Shown piece after piece: positions 13,161-24,900 of a stretch of 64,000 bases of DNA (the stretch's first letter is position 1; each line of letters begins with the position of its first letter). The DNA is taken from the NCBI RefSeq assembly GCF_000003815.2, contig NC_049979.1:10167505-10231504 (forward strand), read 5' to 3'. The stretch comes from Branchiostoma floridae. Its lineage: Eukaryota > Chordata > Leptocardii > Amphioxiformes > Branchiostomatidae. Under the pieces are notes generated by a model that worked only from the letters and a program-made list of their open reading frames with translations, ran no database searches and was not told the origin of the DNA. The position numbers were made by a program, and so were the translations under genes.

Positions 13161-13329
13161 TGTCTAAGCAAACCTACGGTAGTAAGATACTGTAGTATCA
13201 TTTAAAGCTGGCAGGGTAGTGATGCCGGCCTAGGAGTGTGTATGCGACCGTTTGGCTCCTTTTGGCCGGCTATACTCCTTGGCCAGCTTTGATACTATCT
13301 TATGGCACCGTAGGATCTGTTTGGAGATT
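13161..13329. mobile_element. Palindromic MITE (family B)
   Basis: The left half and the reverse complement of the right half match imperfectly over almost the whole 169 bases. Shared pieces include CCTACGGT, AAGATA, AAAGCTGGC and GCCGGCC at the centre. The right terminus reads, on the minus strand, ATCTCCAAACAGATCCTACGG. This closely matches AATCTCCAAGCAGATCCTAC at 16370, so a second partial copy is probably there. No coding capacity. Confidence 0.6.
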
Positions 13330-15000
13330 ATAAAATGTATGGGGTTGAGCTTTGAACACGCTTGGCGTACCGGTGGGAAAACAATATCCTCCTGTGGAGG
13401 GGGAAGTGTCACGTTAGCGGCCCTCTGACTGGGCGAACTGTCAATCACTCAGATATACTCCGTGGGTTGCAGTTCCTGCCGCTAGATACTGACACAGAAA
13501 TACCAGCAACCGTTGGGCGAATCGGCGACGGATCTTGGCAAATACCGCGTGATCCGTCAAATTCACATCGTCAGATGGTTCACCTGAGACTTGGTGCGCA
13601 ATACAAACAAATAGAAACCCTATTTTTTAGATAGCGGTGCTGCTCCAACAAGTGTTATTATCACTCTAACTTGTCATGTGTGTCATTGAAGTTGAAAAAC
13701 TACAGTGGGAGATGAATCAAAGCGTAACGTAACTAATTTCAACGATACCTTAAACTAAATATGCTGATGTATTCATCTACTTGTACAAAGGTTATGTCAC
13801 TTGTTGTATCCACTTGTCTGCATGAAGATTAGTCGTTGTAGACACTATTTTCTTTGATATAAGCATTTCTCTTCTCTCTTTGACAGCTGAACAAAAACGG
13901 CGTCGAGCCCGACTGCCCCCCCCCCCCCGACTCACGCGTTACGGACATTACACTTTCATATTTGACTATTATACGCCAAATACCAGTGTGATATGATGAT
14001 CGCTGCTGCCTATTATCATTATGTGATATGTAGTTTAATTCTTAAAAACTTCTTAAAGACAGAGGAAATACATTTAGAAAGGTTACGGAATACTGATGAA
14101 ACTTTGCTTGCGTCATCCCCAGGTTTTAGGAAAGGAANNNNNNNNNNNNNNNNNNNNNNNNNNNNNNNNNNNNNNNNNNNNNNNNNNNNNNNNNNNNNNN
14201 NNNNNNNNNNNNNNNNNNNNNNNNNNNNNNNNNNNNNTAATATCACTGCCATATGTGCGATAGAAAATAACAGAATTTTCTGCACATGTGCTCAGGAGAA
14301 GTTGGACAATAAGTAAGACGAATTGTTAAGGTACATTTACTTTCCTCTAATTTGTGAGGAAAAAGAGAGAAAGCGTTGATGTATTTTAGAGTGTGAAATA
14401 GGTCTCTAAAGGTAGTCCTTTGCACGGTCGACTACTAGTACACCAGAAATGAAGTGTCTCCTATCCCCTTAGTGTATACATTACAGCAAGGTCATTTGTA
14501 CATTTGGCTCAACAGCAATATCTTCAATACCCTTGTAACATTTGTGTATTCGACCGATTGTACTGTGACATGCAGAGACCTGAAGGCGGGCTCTTTCTGT
14601 CGGGGTCACCGGAGGTCGACCTTTAGTCTGCCGGGCTTCATCTCTTGGGACTCAAGTGGAGAGGTTGAAGAGGCACGGCGTGTAAGGTCGGGTACCGCCA
14701 GGCTAAAAATGTCGGGAAGTTTACCTAGACCTATAGTTCCTAAATGAGTAATTGGTAAAAGTCATTAAGAAACCTAGTATGTCAGAAGTGAGACATTCTT
14801 GATATGAAATCATACATTGATCATATATATCCTTTACAATTGTCTTGGAATAAAGTTCTTCCATTAATAGCAAAAATTAAACAATGATCCACTGAGATGT
14901 ATTACAAATCTGGAAGTCTCTTATAACATGTAATTTTGCAATCATACGTAGTCTTCTTAACGCAGCACATGTTTTCAGTTTTCTTTTTAAGCCGGCGCTG
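13330..15000. other. Non-coding stretch with an assembly gap
   Basis: No supported gene. A C homopolymer lies at about 13915-13928 and a 100-N gap at 14138-14237. The open frame at 13362-13634 (+) has no recognisable domain. Confidence 0.4.
14138..14237. other. Assembly gap of 100 N
   Basis: A run of exactly 100 N, probably a placeholder. Together with the gap at 10676 it could hide the missing upstream RRP15 exons. Confidence 0.99.
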
Positions 15001-15070
15001 GTTTCGTAGGGAGGCGGAGCGGAATTCAGTCAACATCTGAACAAACTGCGCATGTTCGAAGTGACGTCAA
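15000..15070 (+). promoter_or_regulatory. Possible CpG-rich promoter patch
   Basis: A GC-rich patch with an NRF1-like TGCGCATG (15047) followed by a perfect CRE/ATF site TGACGTCA (15062). An open stretch follows and ends at a donor-like GGTAAGATA at 15391, so an unidentified first exon is possible. No conserved protein is recognisable, so this is weak. Confidence 0.25.
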
Positions 15071-15399
15071 AACAGCGCGCGTTTTATAACGGACGTTTGG
15101 GTGCTAACCGATGTGTTTTGACGTGTTTTCTCCCGTTTGTCGCGATTTCTCCCATTCGAACGAAAAAGAACAGTTGTCTTCCACCAGAGGATTACTATCA
15201 AGACGACATGGAACGCGTAGGAGCCTATTTGTGACACTTTCGACAGTTACTAAGCCATGTAAGCTGTCTGATCAAGAGAAAGCCACTTTCGGAGAGTCCC
15301 AAGATTGCAACTGTTTTCACTCGGCATGTGGATCTACCAAACAACAAGGTCACATGAAGATGCACATCGTGCTGATGATCCTCCATAATGGTAAGATAT

Positions 15400-16369
15400 G
15401 ACGATTATCTGTATGATGATGTTATGTTCGGTCATTCACAATGATTATTCAACGCAGACAAGCCAGTTACTTTCCCGCTTGATCCTTACAGTATTCTGGG
15501 CCATTCAGTACCGTGAGGAGGGCGGCCGGCTCAGTGATATGCTGACAGAAAAGTAATGAATCACTCAGAAGCACGTAACGCTGTAAACCGGAAAAGAAAA
15601 TACATTTTCCATTTCATACTTCTTGATAGTCAGTCTCATTATTGGCCTCACTGAGTCTGCAAACGGCGGATTATTTTTGTTGGCCCTACCCCCGCGCCAG
15701 TGTTTTCTGCTGCGTCCCCGAGGCCGACCCCGTAGGGCTTTGGGTTCGAACCGACAGTCCCCGATTCATTTCCCTATTCTTTTATGTATTGATTGTTGAA
15801 TTTATATTATTTAATAGTCGTGTTTGTACATGATGTAATATATTCTGCGTTGGTTTAATTGTAACAAGAAGAACAAGTCACATAAACAACTTCCGCTTTC
15901 CGCTGAAGGACTGACGCTTATTAGTGAGGAAAGATTTCGCACATCGCTCAAAGAATTTTCATAGATAAATTTACATGTTTGTATATAGACAAATGATGTG
16001 TCTTCTGCTGTCATTAAGGCCATACTTAAATGTTCAAAGTATAAAATCAAAGGTGTCAGAGATCAATTTTTCGTGGCGGTACCCGCCGCTATCTGATAAT
16101 TAGCTGGAATGTAGCGTAACCGAGCACATGTGCTAGCCTTCAGTCAAGCCTGCTCGCTCTCTGTAGTGCCATGTAACGTTATAGGTATACACATAACATG
16201 CTTTAATTTTGGTTTACGCTTTGACAACATGAATCTTCGAATGTGTACTTCATTTTCCCACGGCCCCGAAGAGCAATACCCGTTGTCCGTTTTTCTTGCA
16301 AGTGCAACAGATCTTTGTTCAACAAAAAGAATCTTCAAATCCCCGATCGTGTTGACTAGTCTAGTTAGT
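15400..16369. other. Non-coding stretch
   Basis: No gene supported. A tRNA B-box-like GGGTTCGAACCGACAG lies at about 15740, but no paired A box or cloverleaf was found. Confidence 0.35.
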
Positions 16370-16440
16370 AATCTCCAAGCAGATCCTACAATGGCATAAA
16401 ATAGTACCAAACTGGCCAGGAGATAGTCAGCCAAGAGGTG
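16370..16440. mobile_element. Partial MITE family B copy
   Basis: AATCTCCAAGCAGATCCTAC followed by GGCATAAAATAGTA and CTGGCCAGGAGATAGTCAGCC matches, in order, one arm of the palindromic MITE at 13161-13329. The second arm is not recognisable. Confidence 0.4.
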
Positions 16441-18035
16441 TACATTTGCCATGTAGCACCCACGAGACACAACAAGCTGGCAGTTTCTGAGTGACAAGTG
16501 GTGCTGTTTTCTCAATTAATCAATATTGCAAACTGATAGAAGAAACTGTCGACGTTATGGGATGACCTAATGACAATACAAGTGTACTTAGATTTTCATC
16601 TTACACTCATATCGAATAGTACCATGCCACATGGTATTGAAAATAAAAGTAGATGGCGAAGATCGCGGTGGGACTCGCGCCCTGGAGTCACGGCTTTCAA
16701 GCAACCACTCAGGTTGTGCGTGTTGGGGTTGGCAGCCCTGATTTTGCCCGGAGTATCAACACATCCCTCTGAGGGAAGTCACTCCCTCAGGCAGCACCAC
16801 GCAGTTGACCTCCCGATCACCCCCAGTAGATCTGGTGGAGGCTCCGCCCACCAGTCATGTGTAATAAGATTCAGGGAAAGTCTGTGGCTAGTTTTAACGC
16901 GCGTTTCCCCTCAGAATATTATGAGATTAATGGTAGCAGACGTGTTCACGGAAATGTATTAACAACAACATCAATGCGTTTCACACCTTAAGTACCCTGG
17001 GCTTTTACGTCAGTTCGGCGACAGATGACCTCGTTTTTCTCTCTGGACTCAGAAACTGATCAAACAAGAGGCGAGTAGAAACAACATCCTGAGTTGTAAC
17101 ACTGTTTTGACTTTGAGAGTAGAGTAGCGTGGTTTCAGCCGGGCACTTTTGTTCGATTAAAGGTATTTTTTGGCAAACATTTGACGATGATTATGTTAAA
17201 GTCAATGGAGTTGAGGTAGGAGGCAATGATTCACATATGGGGTGTTACAAATTGATAGATCTTGAGTTGAGGACCTCAACACCCGGCTAGCTTTAATTTT
17301 AACAGACTTGCCTTCTAAACAAAGCTAGATCGGTTAATTAATGCATAGAATATAATTTGTGTTAGCTTTTATCTCATGGCCACACGATCTCACATCGTGT
17401 TGTTTTCCCCACAAAATGTGAAGAAATGCGTCGTTCTATATTATACGACGGTAGAAAAACACAGATGGTTGAACTGTCAATTAGTGCCCTCTAAACGCCG
17501 GCCCAGACAGCTTCCCCGCCCTACTCGCGTGCCCGGCTCGTCCGTGCCCTGGATCACCGCCATCAAAACAATGTGCGGGGTTTCCAAATGCACTACAAGC
17601 TAAGTATTATATATCTATATCTATGTTCTAAACGCGGTATTCCGCGTCGGCCTCCTATGAAACACTGGTCTACAATACTGTTTCTCCCAACCGGAGCGGG
17701 TATTGTGCCATCTAAAGATTAACAGTACATTCATGCTATAGAATATGTAAGTGTCGAACTTTTAAGTGGAACTGTTAACGTTAACATATATTCTGTGAAG
17801 TAACAGCCCAATGTTAGTAGAATTCTCTGTACACACTGGCTATGTCGCAACCGCAAATAAAATGCCAGACCAGCAGTTAATTATTTCTGGTTAATTATTG
17901 ACCAGAAAAAAACTAAGACAAAATAGAATCAGCCATGCGAGTTTTAGAAAGAAATGCCGCCCCCGCCGTGGATTCAAACGCCGTTAACAATCACTATGTA
18001 GCGACGACATCCAGAGCCCGTTTTTGGCCGTCGAA
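16441..18035. other. Non-coding stretch
   Basis: No supported coding exon. I looked here for the missing RRP15 exons and did not find them. Confidence 0.35.
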
Positions 18036-18500
18036 ATCACCGATTGCAGCCCCGTCTGAGCCGTTTCAGACGGTCATTGATCCGTTCCGGAGCCCATCCC
18101 CGACCCCAGAGCGGCCGTCTGTATTGCCCGTCTATGCCGTCTGACCCGGTCCAGACGCCGTCTGAGCCGTCCCAGAGCCCGTCCCAGACGCCGTCTGGGC
18201 CCGTCCCAGAAGCCGTCTAAGCCGTCCCAGACGCCGTCCGAGCCGTCCCAGAGCCCGTTCCAGACGCCGTCTGAGCCGTCCCAGACGCCGTCTGACCCAG
18301 CATTGGGCCCGTCCCGGACCCCGCCAGAAACGCCGTCTATGGCGTCTAGACCGCCATTTCTGACGGCGTAGACGCCGTTTCGGGCGTTTCTGGCCGTTTG
18401 AGACGTTTGTCGAAGCCGTCTGTAGCCACAGGAGCCTGCCTGTATCAAGAACGGCTGCCGTCTGAGACGGCCGTCTCAGACGGCGTTTCTCTATTACAGA
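18036..18500. repeat. GC-rich GCCGTC/CCCAGACG minisatellite
   Basis: Degenerate units of about 20 bases based on GCCGTCTGAGCCGTCCCAGA repeat through the region. They end in a perfect 28-bp palindrome at 18457-18484, with 14-base arms reading GCCGTCTGAGACGG. The long minus-strand open frame here (DGVWDGSDGVWNG-like) is repeat translation, not a gene. Confidence 0.85.
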
Positions 18501-18667
18501 CGGCTATATTTTCACAGAGGAAATTATAATGACTGGCTCAGCTTCTGTGAAAGCCACTATCCCTTTCAGTGAAGGCCTGTCAGAAAACCTGGACAGACAG
18601 AAATGTTACTCTTCCACCCCAGAATCTACTTGGAGATCAGGCCTTAACATCGCCATGTGTTTTTCAG

Positions 18668-18823
18668 GGGAAGGTGCAGGACAAAAATGAGCCATCCTGG
18701 AAGATTTTGCAAGATGATTATATGATGGGTTCCAACATGAAGGACTGGGACAAGGAAAGTGATGAAGAGGAGAAGGAGGAGAGTGGGGATGATGAGGACT
18801 TATCTAGTGGGTCTGAGGACTGA
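18668..18823 (+). CDS. RRP15: RRP15 (ribosomal RNA processing protein 15), last coding exon
   Basis: After a TTTTTCAG acceptor the exon reads in phase 0 and ends in a TGA at 18821-18823. The segment SWKILQDDYMMGSNMKDWDK is the signature C-terminus of RRP15; the human protein has a DFMMGASMKDWDKES-like sequence. An acidic tail follows (ESDEEEKEESGDDEDLSSGS). RRP15 is a nucleolar 60S pre-ribosome factor. The earlier exons, including the conserved GWADAM and RLEWE regions, were not found between 12.1 kb and 18.6 kb. They may lie left of the window, making an intron that would span the satellite, or in assembly gaps. A lone exon fossil is possible, but the intact frame and good poly(A) signal argue for a live gene. 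Confidence 0.8.
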   Translation, partial: GKVQDKNEPSWKILQDDYMMGSNMKDWDKESDEEEKEESGDDEDLSSGSED

Positions 18824-18955
18824 ATCATGAAATGTTGGCAAATTGTGTACTTTGTATGGACCAGTTTAAACTGTATCATAGTCATAGAGATGTAATATGC
18901 TCTTATACTCACACACACACACTTATAGTGCTGTACTTTGAGCATCTGTTAAAGG

Positions 18956-18961
18956 AATAAA
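18956..18961 (+). terminator. RRP15 polyadenylation signal
   Basis: An AATAAA hexamer 133 bases after the RRP15 stop codon. A second AATAAA is at 19687. Confidence 0.65.
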
Positions 18962-21900
18962 ATATGCAGTGTATATATAAGCATAAAAAACTGATTGGAA
19001 TCACACCTTTTTCAAAATGTTCATATTTTTGTACAACTTTACTGTGTAATGACCAGAACTTCTTTAATTACTGAAAATACTGTTCTTAATGAATGTTCAA
19101 TTTCATAAAAAAACTATGAATTGTTTTCTACCAGGTAGATTAGAGCAGTGATACATGGAAGAGTGTGCATCAAACGGTTCCATAAGAGCCCTGTCCATCA
19201 AAGTGAAGTTGTAGTGCTCCCCAGTGACAGATTGCTTCAGAACTTGACCCTTGCCCTGCCCTCCCATGTTGGGACCAGCCCAGACCACACACCGTCTGCG
19301 TGACCTACTCTGAGGAAGTAACAACCCCCTCCTGTTTTCCTCACCACTTCCTCTAAGGATAACCAAGGCTTGCTTGTGTTCCTGTACAACATTTCCTTTT
19401 GATATGAACGTGTCAATATTTCCACAAGTACATGGTGTACAGTTCTTCCACTTAACATTTGTGGAAAGCCTTTTGCATTAGGTTGATTGTACCAACTTTA
19501 TATAAACAAGTTCTGTACATAGCTATCAACTGGGGAAATGCTGCATTCTATTGTATCTATCATTTCACTATTAAACACTATCAGACATTCTTGGCAAAAC
19601 CTTATTTCGTTAGAGAATTCATGCTATGTATTGTTAAAATGTAGATGGAGACTTAAGAAAGAAGCTAAGTTTTGAGGCTTGAGCCCAATAAATGAGGACT
19701 AATGATGATGGAAATATTTGAAATCTATGTTTAGGTTGTTGTCAATGTCAAGTGACTGAAGATTATAAATGACATGTTAGAATGATCTGCTTCAAGGCTA
19801 ATTCATTTTCCCGCTGTTTGACATTTCATCATCTGTTCGTCATTCAACATCACACATGCCACGGAAAAGTGAAACAACCAGAAAATGATATACAGCAATG
19901 TATGTGGGATCTGGGCTAGAAAAAATTATATTTTGTAATGATAGATAGGCCCCTTTCCCACTTTACGGTGTTTGCTGAACAACCTTACAGTAACCAAAGT
20001 TTGTGAAGATGTAAAAGTATTATGTAAAAGACATCAACACACATGCACATAGCATTAAAAAAATCCTTCTTCATCTAAGAAATTCATCAAGGGATCTGTC
20101 AGATATTTGGGATCATTTGGTTGACCAGCAGTTGCAGGTGGTTGCAGTCTTTAGTGGGAAAGTAGGTGTAAGGGTAAGTCTTGGCCACCTGCATGTCACT
20201 TTGACATACAGCCGGGTATTATGCTGCTTATTATTTTTAATCCCTGGCAAGACCCACCTTCTGCTAATGACCTAACCAGGCTCTCATTGTCAGCCCACCT
20301 CTACAGGAACACACACAGAGTTCCTGTGTGGTACCACCACAAGCGAACCATCTCTCCATCTAGGAAATGATTAGTCATTGCCTGCCAATCATTTTTACCA
20401 ACCCACCAATGGGGTTATTGTGAGGTCAATCTGATTATAGATAAAGTAGATTCAAGCTTCAAATAGCTGCAAGGGGATCTATAGAGTACATACTCAGCAT
20501 TCCTAACAATCCAGGTTGTTCAGGTAAACTGTGAGCCTTTGTGTTCACTACAGGAAATGCCATCGATGAATTCCTCAAGATAACTCAGTGTTCAATTAGA
20601 ACAATAGTTATTTGTTATATAAGAATTTGTTCCTACACCAGACAGGTAAATGCTGAAGCAATGGAATACGTTAAAATGTCGGTCTGTTTCAAAAGAAGAA
20701 ACATGAAGGCGGGTGGACGCAATAGTCTTACTGTCCATCACAATTACAATTCACCCAATGATAGCATTTCATTTAGCGTTTCGACCAATGAGAGACTGAA
20801 TACATGTCTGTCCCTGATGGCCGTGAAATAATGTACATTTGTCTGTTTTATTGTGTTTCCTACACTACAGTTTGGCGAAGATATGGGTGGGGGATGTGTT
20901 TGATCTATTATCAACAGTGAGCGTGTGTGGGCAAAAAAAGGCAAATAGGAAAGATAAGGATCTGTTAGCATGTTTCAGACTATTGTCTCGCTGTAACATT
21001 TTAATCGACCTTGAGAGGTTCCGTAGAACAACGTAAACTCTGCGCCGCTGAGACTTTTCAGTGCCCTCCCGTGTACAGGCCGATGCGTGTGTGTCCCAAG
21101 GTTGGCCCCGTGTCCATCATCCACCCACCTGCTCCTGGCAGGAAGTCTTAGCAACCGCGTTGTCATGGTAACCGCTATAGGGTTGATGAAGAAGTCAGGA
21201 GGAGGGAAGCAGACGACACAGGACCATGTGTTAATACATTTATAGTGCTGGAACACGCGAGGAAGTGCCATAATGCATCAGTGTGCTCACAAACAGCTGG
21301 GAGTTGTTGTTGAGCTTGAATTCAACAAGATTGACAATTTGGCGGGAAATTGAGGCCTGTACGATTTTATCCAGGGTTAAGACGAGACAATTGTTAAGAG
21401 GTTGTTTGTGTCTGTGGTCCGATTGTTTTACGTGCATGTGGGCAGGCCGCTCGCATTAAGAATGGACTAAACCGCTGCTGAGTCAAGACTGTTTTAAGAA
21501 ACGTCTTTTATTCAAGATTTCAGCGGCACCTGCTACTACCCTGAAGTCGTTACAGAGGTGAGGAAAGAACTGCCAACTCATGATCAGATACGTGCAGCCA
21601 AGGGCACTACCTCCAATGTCGTACGAAGTGATATGTTCCACACGTGTGCAGGAAGGTCAGACTGGACTTGAATGGGGAAATTAAGACAAACCACTTTATG
21701 TTCACCATCGACGTGTAAAAAGTTCAAGGACTCGCACTTTGACGCAAAACTGAAGTAGTATTTGTATTTATTAAAACCAGCTTCTGAGATTTTTGGGTGT
21801 GTACATTTAGAGAAAATTCTTGATGATAAATGCTGACAGTTTCCTCAGCACAGCTGCACGTATCCGCCAAGTTGAATGTCTTGTTCAGCAGAATTCTCCT

Positions 21901-24900
21901 GATAAACGAAGGCCATGAAGGCCAGGGGTCGCCCACCTAGGGACGGATCAAATATTCCCAGCCAGAAAAACAACTTTAACCACCTGATTCCAGTCAAACA
22001 TCAAATGTCTCAAATGTTCGTACTCAGCATCGTCCTCAGATATAACGAAGACCACTTGTAGTTCATTAAAATGCCTTCTTTGTTCATCGTATAGAACCGA
22101 AAAACCTCTGATTCGGTGTAACAGCCTTACATTTGAAAATTGACTTCACTCTTAAGAAATGTGGGTCAACTTTGGGAATTTAAAGAATCTAAATATATCT
22201 CTAACTGTAGAGTACTAGTCTTCCACTGAACGTGACAGGAAGAATCTTTACAAGTTCAGTGAACCACAAACCTTAAGTGGCTTTAATAAACCATAGCGAT
22301 TTTGATCTGTTTGAACTGGTGACCTCACTCTCCACAAAACCGCTTACGAACTACTGGCAGTCACGGTTTCTGTATTGCCCTATTTGCTTCTTGTATATCC
22401 TGTACATGCCGCTTGTACCTCCTTGTGTTGTCACACAATTTGGAAATCGGCAACTGCGAAACGAAACGCACAAATCATTACCTCCTTTATCATATCCATT
22501 ATACTGTAGTATCAAATAAAAGAAACCAATGCGGTCCCCTTGCTAATCTAGACTGAAGACGTTCCCATGACATCACCCTGATTCACTGACCCTGCGTACA
22601 GAGGTCTGTTTGAAGTGGGTATTGAGTCCGCATCAGGACACTAACCAAACTTCCCATGGGCCAAATCCTCTGTTTACCTTTCCATTTGAAGTCATCTCTT
22701 CAGATGACGTGATGGAATTACCAGGGTTTTCTGCTGTAAGACATTAGACAGTTCGTACATTGTGTAGTACTATTAGATGATGAGTCACAGTGGCCACAGA
22801 GTACACAAAGATCACACACAGGTAAACACAACGCAAATCCTGCTCGGTGTTCTCAGTGTAGCGAGTTCTGTAGAGTTTGGACAAGAGAGTCCTAGCTCTT
22901 GCGCGTTAAAGTCGGAAATATCCCATGATCGAACCAACAGTGTGTGTTTGGGGTACTGGTGAAGTCACGGTGTGTGATGATACGTTAGCCTGTTGGGGTT
23001 TTCCATTCACGCGCCCCCACCGTGATGCTTCCCCGTCCCCTGGACCTGTCCCAATGTTTGTGCGCTGTCTGATGTTCGCCCCTCCGCCAATCCCAGCCAA
23101 CCTGACATCTGGCTGGCACGCTGGAGGCCTGTTTCCATGACAACGTGGCGTCAGAACGCGGCTTCACGGCCAACTGTGAAGCGCCCACGGTTCCCTGTAA
23201 CCACTGCCTCGTTTCCTAAAATAAACCTGACGTTGGAGGGTTTTCTGAGGTGACCGGCCGTCTCTGTGTACTTTCCCACGAGTTGGCGTCACAACTCTCA
23301 CTGTTCGCTCCCGGAATATTCTCTGCGCATGCTCGTGGGCTATTTCAGAAATAGCTCATATTTAAGACACCCACATAGAATGATCTCATAACTACTCCCA
23401 ATTCTCTTTGGATCACACACAACCTACATCTTTCCATCCAATCTCAACTCTAAATCAATATTGTTGGTCTGTCAGCATGCGGTCACGCTGAATATGATAT
23501 AAATAAAGCCAATGTCGCATGTGGTCTGTTGTGTCTTAGCTGTAGTACGTACAACAGCACTCATCATTGCTGGATACGTGTCATTAATTATATACCAGCT
23601 CACTACTGATGGATGCATAGTGAAGTATCAGGCATAGTTATACCACAAGCGCGTCCAACTAATCAGCTCAGGCAAGGTAAGTCACGCATTTAGTTTTAGC
23701 CTGCCGTTTTTTTTTACCCTTACGTACCCCTCAGGTGGGAGTCCAGGTAAACTTACAAGATACTCAAGCTAAAATGCCTTTCTGCTGATCTGACTTTTGT
23801 TCTACTCCAAATCCGCCGTCGTCTATGATGATGGAAGACATTAAGTCACTGTAGCAGTTGAATGTTCAATCAGAATTTGCCCTGTACATACTGAGGATAC
23901 AAGTGTCGTGAAACCATAATAACAGACCCTGCATTAGTTAACTAATCTGTAGCGTTTAAGTTTTGTGCAGCTCCAATTAAGACTGTGTGTGTGATGCAGA
24001 GTCGTTAACTGTAGATAGATGTGCAACATATACAAAGGAGGATTACGTCATAAACGAAGACGTTCAAAAGAGGCCTTGAGGGTGGTATTAAAGCTACTGA
24101 CGGCACTTTCCCTTTTAGATTTGAACTTTCGAAAACCTGCGGACATTGTACTTACCGAGGATTGCGATTGTGTATTCCTGATTAGTTCGGCAATGCAGTA
24201 TTGTATACTACTACATGTATGCAGTAGTGTGATGGATATCCATCGATCAAACAAGCATCGCGCACAGGGAAAAAACATTCATCACATAATCAATGCCATG
24301 ACCATTAATAGTTGTACTTTGAAAAAAGTGCAACGTGTTGAGATATTGAATGGTGTATATATGGTCCTACCCCCCACGGGTTGGAGCAGAACTGTGTCGT
24401 GTCACCCTCACGCTTTATCAAGAAGTTGCAGAGTTCCGTCGGAAGGAAGTTTGGAGATGTGGGTCAGAAGATTTAGGTTGTCTCTTCTGCAGTTTTGCCG
24501 TTTAATCCACGGCAAGGTTGCCAAGATGAATAAGTTGCAATTTGCAATCTTAGACATCGCCCTTCCTAACGGAGATGGCGTGTCTGATGTCTGGGCGGCG
24601 GAATGACTTGTTTACACGGCATGGCACGTTGACCGCGGAGTGAAGAGGATCAAGATGGTTAGCAAGCTTCATTCGTGAAGCATGTTTGATTGCTCTGATC
24701 CTACGCGTAGAGCGTTATTCGTTATCATTAATCAATCTTAAACGATCTTAAACGTTATCGACAAAGTAGTCACATCGCGCAGTTGAACGCATGCGCGCAA
24801 GGTACTTAGCCTCCGTAGCTGCTGTTTGGGCCTTTTTTCGTTTTTTTTTTTTTTGCCGCTTCTTTTGGGAATAAAGTGCAACGTGTTGAAATGTTGAGTG

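Noticed and set aside
13993-14316. Open frames crossing the 14138 gap
   Set aside because: They run through 100 N; no motif on either side.
15111-15401. First exon of RRP15
   Set aside because: Reads nothing like the RRP15 N-terminus, although promoter-like sites precede it.
18074-18448. Minus-strand Gly/Asp/Trp-rich frame
   Set aside because: Translation of the GCCGTC minisatellite.
24019-24606. Longest intergenic open frame (195 codons, +)
   Set aside because: No recognisable domain, unusual composition, no splice or promoter context, and it overlaps a decayed repeat block.
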